Below are positions 17,147 to 22,098 of a stretch of DNA of 24,300 nucleotides, piece by piece (positions within the stretch are counted from its first letter, which is position 1; every line of letters begins with the position of its first letter). The DNA comes from a virus. The DNA is taken from IMG/VR virus record IMGVR_UViG_3300008448_000627, positions 1-24,300 of that record; one strand, given 5' to 3'. The position numbers and the translations under genes are program-made. The notes beneath the pieces were generated by a model that was not told where the DNA came from, did not search any database, and saw only the letters and a program-made list of their open reading frames with translations.

Positions 17147-17890
17147 TTAGCCTATCATGTCTGCCACTGGCAGCGAGTAAGAGTTAATGAGACCTTCTTC
17201 GATCTTTTCGATCTCAGCTACAGCATCATCATAAATCTTCTCACCGTTAAACTGCACGCCGCCAGGTAGCTGCATTCCGGAGAACTTGATAAGGTTGGAA
17301 CCCCATTGTCTCTTGATTAGAGCTGTGCAATACTTTGCAAGCCAACTATCACCCCAAGCATCCGTCCATACATCTGGGTTGACAACCTCATACGCTTCGA
17401 CTAGAAGATACTCACCAACGTTAACTGTGTTCCAATCAATGTCAACATATAACCTGTCGGTGTGGCGATTATAACGTATCGGCATCTTACCAACAAGCAT
17501 TTCTGTTAATAGAGCTAGGTGTTCCATAGCCATGTAGTATGGAACCATCGACACAGATGTAAGAGTGTATAGATCGTTCAGAGCAATCTGATAGCGGATG
17601 TTGAATAGGTCGTCTGAGCGGATAGCAGGATCTGAGATAGAGAAGATATTGATCACGCCCATGATGTTTTCAGGCATAGTGATATACTTGTTATTAATAT
17701 CTGTCTGAGTGATCTGGTGCTTATAATACACCTTCTCTGAGCCATCGAAGTGGAAGTCGTAGAACTTCTTTAGAGCTTCATCGATGCGATCCTCGACTTG
17801 ATCATCGTCGACGTTGATCTCAATGACAGGCTTTCCTAGCCTACGTAGGCAGTATTCTTTGAATTCTGATCTCGATTGTGGTACAGCCAT
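17147..17890 (-). CDS. 13: Neck protein gp13
   Basis: Head completion protein that binds below the portal. The 247-aa sequence opens with the conserved segment SRSEFKEYCLRRLGKPVIEI followed by NVDDDQVEDRIDEALKKFYD and FDGSEKVYY (about 6-56). It also has the VYDIDWNT-like YVDIDWNTVNVGEYLLVEAY (about 148-167) and a C-terminal SNLIKFSGMQLPGGVQFNGE. It is shorter than T4 gp13 (309 aa), as in marine relatives. A GATAAATA late promoter 26 bases upstream begins the 13-14-15-16-17 unit. Confidence 0.94.
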   Translation of the reverse strand: MAVPQSRSEFKEYCLRRLGKPVIEINVDDDQVEDRIDEALKKFYDFHFDGSEKVYYKHQITQTDINNKYITMPENIMGVINIFSISDPAIRSDDLFNIRYQIALNDLYTLTSVSMVPYYMAMEHLALLTEMLVGKMPIRYNRHTDRLYVDIDWNTVNVGEYLLVEAYEVVNPDVWTDAWGDSWLAKYCTALIKRQWGSNLIKFSGMQLPGGVQFNGEKIYDDAVAEIEKIEEGLINSYSLPVADMIG

Positions 17891-17916
17891 AGCATAATCC
17901 CTAGGTTCTTTTTAGT

Positions 17917-17924
17917 TATTTATC
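17917..17924 (-). promoter_or_regulatory. Late promoter GATAAATA for gene 13
   Basis: GATAAATA on the minus strand, 26 bases upstream of the gp13 start, overlapping the stop codon region of the oxygenase gene before it. Confidence 0.77.
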
Positions 17925-18489
17925 GAAACTTAGGACCTTGGATCCACGAAACAAGAGATCTACGCACACCCTTTGTTACAGGAGTTACGCGGTGAAGCAA
18001 GAATGAAGGGAACACCATAACTGATCCTTTTGCGCGGATCTGGTCTGCTGGCATCTGAGCGTACTGTGAATCGATCTCAAAATCCCCACCCTCATACTCG
18101 GAAGGATCTGTCAACTGGATCACGATTGATATCTTTCTGTCATATGCTGTCGGGTTTGCCCAGAATGTATCGTGGTGCCAATCATACTTGCCGTTATCGT
18201 CGGCCGTGTACTTTGTATACTGAATGTCTGGCAGGTAGTCGATATCGAATCCGAATGCATTCCTATTCGCTTCTCTGGCGTAATACCACAACACATCTGT
18301 GATGAACCTACTAGATGGATCATTAGGATTGATCCATCTGATCTCGCTCGACCTAGCTCCGTTGTTGTGCGTCGATCCATCAAAGCCAAGACCTGCATTA
18401 GCTACAGGGTATTGATCTCCGATGTCTATAATGCTCTTCACTTGATCGTTGTTTAACGAGGCGTGCCAAAACTGCCATAACTGATTCAT
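17920..18489 (-). CDS. 2OG-Fe(II) oxygenase, prolyl-4-hydroxylase/PKHD type
   Basis: 2-oxoglutarate and Fe(II)-dependent dioxygenase. The 189 residues show the iron triad HxD at H105/D107 (in YDWHHDTF) and a distal H166 (in LLHRVTP), with R176 ten residues later in GVRRSLVSW as the 2-oxoglutarate binder. The strands between (RKISIVIQLTD, GGDFEID) fit the double-stranded beta-helix. Such genes are common in cyanophages and some rhizobial T4-like phages; the substrate (peptidyl residue, nucleobase or small molecule) is unknown. It sits between a second, different oxygenase and the neck genes, and a TAGGAATT ribosome site precedes the ATG. Confidence 0.92.
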   Translation of the reverse strand: MNQLWQFWHASLNNDQVKSIIDIGDQYPVANAGLGFDGSTHNNGARSSEIRWINPNDPSSRFITDVLWYYAREANRNAFGFDIDYLPDIQYTKYTADDNGKYDWHHDTFWANPTAYDRKISIVIQLTDPSEYEGGDFEIDSQYAQMPADQIRAKGSVMVFPSFLLHRVTPVTKGVRRSLVSWIQGPKFR

Positions 18490-18497
18490 TGTAATTC

Positions 18498-19169
18498 CTA
18501 ACTAAAACTGCGCCAATTACTTATAGGTTGTAATCCCATCGATCTTGCTTGCTTCTCTTTGAACGTAAGAACAAAGTCGCCCGCCAATGAGATCCTACGA
18601 TCTTCCATCTTCTCCACTCGTTCCGTCTTATGAGTCTCTACCATATGCCTTAGCTTTGCAGGGAAGATTGCAAGCGCACCCTCTATCGGTCTAAACTCTA
18701 CTGAGTTACAGTTGTACTGATTGCTATATTCAACAGCCCTATTATCCTTATGTCCTAAGAACATTCCGTTCGTTAAGTCGTTTGGCCTATCGAGAGGAGG
18801 TAGAAAGTGTAGAGGGTATGCTGACTCTTCAGGAACATTGACGTAGTACACAAACGAGAGGTGAGCGTCTTCATGATTGTGAGCTGGGACATTGAAGTCG
18901 CTAAACCACGTCTTAACTAGCCATGGCTCCCACATATCTTTGAAGCCAACTAGAGTTTCGACATACTCCTCTGCAACACTCGCTACAAACTTAAAGAACT
19001 CTTCGAAGTCGGGATTGAGATGTAGATCGACGTGGCCAGACTGCTCGCCAGTTATTCCATCTTCTCTTAGATACTTTGGAAGGTTGTCGAAGAACGTCTG
19101 CTTGAACTTATCGTGCCGTCTATACGTTTCAGTTGCTACAAGTGTAGGGAACAAGTCGTAGGTTTTCAT
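18498..19169 (-). CDS. 2OG-Fe(II) oxygenase of the phage-common TIGR02466 type
   Basis: Second putative 2-oxoglutarate/Fe(II) oxygenase, unrelated in detail to the one downstream. In the 223 aa the pattern of this family is visible: a short N-terminal MKTYDLFPTLVAT, then WFSDFNVPAHNHEDAHLSFV with H97/H99 (about 88-107), YYVNVPEESAYPLHFLPP, and the C-terminal iron and cosubstrate segment ALAIFPAKLRHMVETH (H175) followed by EDRRISLAGDFVLTF (R191/R192). Which of H97, H99 and E100 bind iron is not certain from sequence. The ATG overlaps the stop of the small membrane gene as ATGA, so it is translationally coupled to the Coq4 block. Confidence 0.87.
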   Translation of the reverse strand: MKTYDLFPTLVATETYRRHDKFKQTFFDNLPKYLREDGITGEQSGHVDLHLNPDFEEFFKFVASVAEEYVETLVGFKDMWEPWLVKTWFSDFNVPAHNHEDAHLSFVYYVNVPEESAYPLHFLPPLDRPNDLTNGMFLGHKDNRAVEYSNQYNCNSVEFRPIEGALAIFPAKLRHMVETHKTERVEKMEDRRISLAGDFVLTFKEKQARSMGLQPISNWRSFS

Positions 19170-19321
19170 AATAAGTCTACTCCGAAGTAGAGCACACCAA
19201 TAAGCACAGCTATTCTAAAGATCCAACGAACAATTATGAGACCAAGAAAGATTTGAAACCACCTTTTGGTCTTCAGTTTATCATATAGATTGCGCAGCCG
19301 CGAAGTTAAGTTTGACATCAT
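19166..19321 (-). CDS. Small membrane protein overlapping the Coq4-like gene (51 aa)
   Basis: Not recognised. A basic N-terminal part (SRLRNLYDKLKTKRW, about 7-21) is followed by a strongly hydrophobic C-terminal segment (WFQIFLGLIIV and IAVLIGVLYFGVDLL around a central Arg pair) that would span or lie in the inner membrane once or twice. The start is placed at the ATG at 19321; a second ATG follows at 19318. A longer form using a TTG at 19369 is less likely. The first 41 bases overlap the 3' end of the Coq4-like gene, and its stop overlaps the next oxygenase start as ATGA. This coupling suggests a shared job with one of these neighbours, by inference. Confidence 0.65.
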   Translation of the reverse strand: MMSNLTSRLRNLYDKLKTKRWFQIFLGLIIVRWIFRIAVLIGVLYFGVDLL

Positions 19322-20114
19322 TATACTCAGGGTGAATAGAATCGAGTCTGAACGACTCTCTATTTTCAATTGCGAATTTCAAGAATCTGACAGGTGTGCC
19401 GATGTTATACATCTTACGGGCTTCGTTGACATCCATGTCGAGTATCTCTAGCGGATTAACATACCAAAGCTCATCTTTAGCCTGCTTTGCCAGCATGTTA
19501 GCCTCTCTCAGTATGTGAAGAGGTTCCCAGGTCTTATACTTATAACAGTTTTTAAGTGCCATTACGTGAGATAGATACCAGGCTCCCCAGTGTCGAGACA
19601 TAACATACTGGAGTTCTTGAACACAGGCTTCACCGAGCTGTGTGGTATCGTATCTGAACAAAACATGCATAAAGTCGTGGCAGAGAAATATATGACGAGA
19701 GATGTTTGAGCGCACATCATCGATGAACCCAACGAACCCATCCTCGCGATCTTGCTGGAACCTACGATCCCACAACTCATCAAAAGACCACTGCTTAATC
19801 AAGTGATAGTAGTGGCCACCGACAGTGTTAGGCGCATACTTCTCCATAATCTCCTTGCTAGTGATTACAGGGAGAATATTTTCATATTGGTATTGGATCG
19901 ACTTATCGTTACGACCCCACAAAATATCTCTGCCGCGCGGAGTTGATCTCAGCTTCTTTACGATAAGTAAGTTAGATGGAAAAAGGAGTTGGGAGTTGAC
20001 TTCACGCGCAACATCAGCCGCCGCGATCTGCAGGTCCTCGTCGTAATGATTGTAATTAGTATCACGGTTCCAAATGATCTTAGTCAGCTTGTATAGCTTA
20101 ACAGGATTCCACAT
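19281..20114 (-). CDS. Coq4-family protein (ubiquinone biosynthesis homologue)
   Basis: Coq4 proteins bind a divalent metal and act late in coenzyme Q synthesis; recent work links Coq4 to oxidative decarboxylation at ring carbon C1. The 277-aa protein has the family metal motif HDxxH-x11-E exactly: H146, D147, H150 and E162 in HDFMHVLFRYDTTQLGE. Around it lie other Coq4-like features: GFIDDVRSNISRHIFL just before, and an EACVQELQYVM helix after. The N-terminal 120 residues are helical and charged. No signal peptide is seen. Gene order (unknown 235-aa gene, Coq4, small membrane protein, two oxygenases) is a compact accessory block before the neck genes. Whether it acts on quinones or has been recruited to another lipid is unknown. 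Confidence 0.85.
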   Translation of the reverse strand: MWNPVKLYKLTKIIWNRDTNYNHYDEDLQIAAADVAREVNSQLLFPSNLLIVKKLRSTPRGRDILWGRNDKSIQYQYENILPVITSKEIMEKYAPNTVGGHYYHLIKQWSFDELWDRRFQQDREDGFVGFIDDVRSNISRHIFLCHDFMHVLFRYDTTQLGEACVQELQYVMSRHWGAWYLSHVMALKNCYKYKTWEPLHILREANMLAKQAKDELWYVNPLEILDMDVNEARKMYNIGTPVRFLKFAIENRESFRLDSIHPEYNDVKLNFAAAQSI

Positions 20115-20120
20115 TTTACA

Positions 20121-20828
20121 TCATCCTTTGTAGTATCTTAGCACTTTAATACGTTGAGTCCCGGTATTCACAATCTCCAGAGACTGACTTGTCATTTTGT
20201 ATAACTTGTACTTTGTTAGCACAACGTCACCTTTTGTTACGTCTCCAGTAAACATAACATAACACACTTCACACTGAGGCTTTGTGATTTCTAATGATGC
20301 ATTAGGCTCTACAGTCCTCTGCTGAAAGGTGTAGTTATGAAAGGTTCCATTAAGACGTGTCACACAAAGAAACTCCGCATCGTCCGAAGTGTTGGTAACC
20401 TTTGCATAATATGCCTTTGGGTGCCACTGTACTAGTTGACCTGACCATTCAGGAACCTCGAAGTTCCCATTGTGAAGGTCAATAAGAATAGTATAGTTTT
20501 CAATATCGTTTGTTACGGTCGAGCCGGCCGGCGCCTGGGACTCTAGAAGCGGAATGTATGCGTTGATATCTGCTTCCGTTACCTCATTTGGATCCCATCG
20601 CCACTCCATTTGAAATGACCCAGCAATAAACACGTGACCATTGGTGTTTTTAATAACATTGTTTAGAGCTGGGTGTGGCTCGGGGCTTCCTCCAGCATGA
20701 TGCATGTTTTCAAGAGAGTCGCGGCCAATAGTCTTTCCCATGCTGTTAGGAAGGAAGTGTGATACCATTAGCTCATTATCATATACACCAATAAGATCTG
20801 GATTACCATGCGTAGTAAAGAAAGCCAT
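20121..20828 (-). CDS. Unrecognised 235-aa protein upstream of the Coq4-like gene
   Basis: No family recognised. The N-terminal third has HGNPDLIGVYDNELMVSHFL and an MHHAGGSPEPHPALNNVI segment rich in His and Pro. The remainder looks strand-rich, with ENYTILIDLHNGNF, YYAKVTNTSDDAEFL, TFHNYTFQQRTVEPNASLEI and a last LYKMTSQSLEIVNTGTQRIK, which could be a small beta-sandwich or cupin-like fold. Two Cys lie in QCEVCYVM near residue 183. There is no signal peptide or membrane segment. The ATG overlaps the stop of the 41-aa gene as TAATG and the stop is 6 bases before the Coq4-like ATG. It could be a virion protein of the tail-fibre set or part of the metabolic block. Confidence 0.82.
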   Translation of the reverse strand: MAFFTTHGNPDLIGVYDNELMVSHFLPNSMGKTIGRDSLENMHHAGGSPEPHPALNNVIKNTNGHVFIAGSFQMEWRWDPNEVTEADINAYIPLLESQAPAGSTVTNDIENYTILIDLHNGNFEVPEWSGQLVQWHPKAYYAKVTNTSDDAEFLCVTRLNGTFHNYTFQQRTVEPNASLEITKPQCEVCYVMFTGDVTKGDVVLTKYKLYKMTSQSLEIVNTGTQRIKVLRYYKG

Positions 20829-20953
20829 TAGATTTCCTCGGCTTCTGTCTCAGGAGTTTTGTGATTGGGAGAACGAGTCAGCTGATCTATGATGTGCTGA
20901 TTCGGCGCAGCGGTCTCATCACCCTCTTCCCACGTTCTAATATCGTCTTCCAT
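20828..20953 (-). CDS. Small acidic protein, 41 aa
   Basis: Not recognised. The product begins MEDDIRTWEEGDETAAPNQH and ends PETEAEEI, is strongly acidic and probably disordered. The ATG has an AGAGGAT ribosome site three bases away, and its stop shares a base with the next ATG (TAATG). It fills the only gap in this stretch. The ribosome site and coupling are the main support. Confidence 0.65.
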   Translation of the reverse strand: MEDDIRTWEEGDETAAPNQHIIDQLTRSPNHKTPETEAEEI

Positions 20954-20962
20954 TTTATCCTC

Positions 20963-21508
20963 TTAGAACTTAACCAAACAGTGAATCGTGCCCGATGTCG
21001 GCATATCATACGTCACAAGCACATTAGAGCCTGCACTGCTACTGGTCTGAGAGGTAATACTTCGCGAAGTATTAGCAAGTACCACTCTACTAACATTTGT
21101 AGTCTTAAAGCCGGCCGTGACTTGATCGCCGTTAGATGTATACGCTGTCGAATTGGGTTCAATATACAACCCTGTTGTTCCAGCGCTATACGTAACACTC
21201 TCAGAAACTTCTGCTAACCAACTGTTAGCAGCAAACTGCAATCTTCCACTACCTTCATCTGGGGACATAGAACCAAATGAAACAACAGTACTCCACCCAT
21301 CTGTTTCTGATGCAAACTTACCCGTAACAGTATAGCGCGCTGGGCTAATAGTAAACCCCTCTGAGTTACGAAGATCATTAAACGAGATAGCACCCGAACC
21401 CCCATATCTGGTGCGCATCTCTGACATCGAGACAGAACTCGACGTAGCACGGTTGATGTGCGTACGCATGTCATTCATTGAGATTGCACCAGATCCAGGG
21501 GTCGGCAT
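20963..21508 (-). CDS. Probable tail-associated protein with triplicated SGAISxNDxR motif (181 aa)
   Basis: The N-terminal 47 residues hold three copies of a short motif: GSGAISMNDMR (5-15), SVSMSEMR (25-32) and GSGAISFNDLR (37-47). Motifs of this kind mark N-terminal regions of tail-fibre and tail-tip proteins of many phages. The rest is Ser/Thr/Gly-rich and strand-like, typical of an exposed beta domain, ending SGTIHCLVKF. It lies directly downstream of the tail-fibre gene and two small genes, so a fibre, adhesin or fibre-accessory role is likely but inferred. An AAGGATAACC ribosome region precedes the ATG. Confidence 0.75.
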   Translation of the reverse strand: MPTPGSGAISMNDMRTHINRATSSSVSMSEMRTRYGGSGAISFNDLRNSEGFTISPARYTVTGKFASETDGWSTVVSFGSMSPDEGSGRLQFAANSWLAEVSESVTYSAGTTGLYIEPNSTAYTSNGDQVTAGFKTTNVSRVVLANTSRSITSQTSSSAGSNVLVTYDMPTSGTIHCLVKF

Positions 21509-21511
21509 TGG

Positions 21512-21712
21512 TTATCCTTGTGGCGGGCCTAGCTGAGCTTGAGCCTGCTGAAAGAGTTTCTTTAGAATAGGGTCAACCACACGGTGGGGAAGCTCTTGCA
21601 GCCCACCCATGATGACATTAAGTTCGCTTACGTTCACTTCAAGAGTAACGGTTGGAGCCTGCTGCTGGTTTTCAACAACTAGCTTCGGATCGAGCTCGGG
21701 ATTAGTAGCCAT
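21512..21712 (-). CDS. Small protein of unknown function, 66 aa
   Basis: Not recognised. It has a Gln/Pro-rich start (NPELDPKLVVENQQQAPTV), a short strand (TLEVNVSELNVIMGGL), then a helix with HRVVDPILKKLFQQAQAQLG and a Pro/Gln end. It looks like a small soluble protein, with no membrane segment. The GGAGAT ribosome site and the tight spacing (3 bases to the next ATG, 16 from the previous stop) support it. Similar small genes near tail-fibre genes occur in T4-like marine phages, but I cannot name a family. Confidence 0.7.
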   Translation of the reverse strand: MATNPELDPKLVVENQQQAPTVTLEVNVSELNVIMGGLQELPHRVVDPILKKLFQQAQAQLGPPQG

Positions 21713-21728
21713 TATAAATCTCCATTAA

Positions 21729-22097
21729 TTAAGTATTGGCAGTTGGTTCTGCCCAAGGAAGGGCATCGACATTGACTTCAGTCAATGGACGAACGATAGC
21801 GTCGATCTGCTTCTGGATCTGCTCATCGATGTGAGCCTTATAGTTAGGATTGCCTTCGACAACATCTTGAATCCAGCTAAGCACCTGAGTTTCTGTCAGG
21901 TCTTCATAAGCAGTAAAGTTATCAGGGTCGACCTGATCTGGTTCAAAAGGAGTTGCGCCGTGGAACGTGCCTGAGTTGTTAGCCGAGTCCGTACCGGTGC
22001 ATTCCCAGTAAGTCTGAACGATAATGTCGTCAAGTTCTGCAGAAGGATCATCTTGCTTCTTTAGACTTTTGATTTTCCACGTGTATGTAAGTGCCAT
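21729..22097 (-). CDS. Conserved phage protein following the tail fibre (DUF7936-like), 122 aa
   Basis: The 122-aa protein begins MALTYTWKIKSLKKQD and has IIVQTYWECTGTD (about 25-37), then a GTFHGATPF turn and a C-terminal helical part with TETQVLSWIQDVV and HIDEQIQKQIDAI. I recognise the MALTYTW...VVQTYW pattern from small proteins of many cyanophage-like phages; DUF7936 is my best name for it, from memory. Proteins of this set usually sit beside tail-fibre genes, as here; a fibre-assembly or virion role is inferred. The ATG comes 1 base after the tail-fibre stop, with AGAGGT as ribosome site, and a TATAAATA late promoter 36 bases upstream. Confidence 0.75.
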   Translation of the reverse strand: MALTYTWKIKSLKKQDDPSAELDDIIVQTYWECTGTDSANNSGTFHGATPFEPDQVDPDNFTAYEDLTETQVLSWIQDVVEGNPNYKAHIDEQIQKQIDAIVRPLTEVNVDALPWAEPTANT

Positions 22098-22098
22098 T

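Noticed and set aside
19322-19369. Longer start (TTG at 19369) for the small membrane protein
   Set aside because: No ribosome site and 48 more bases of overlap with the Coq4-like gene; the tandem ATG at 19321/19318 is simpler.
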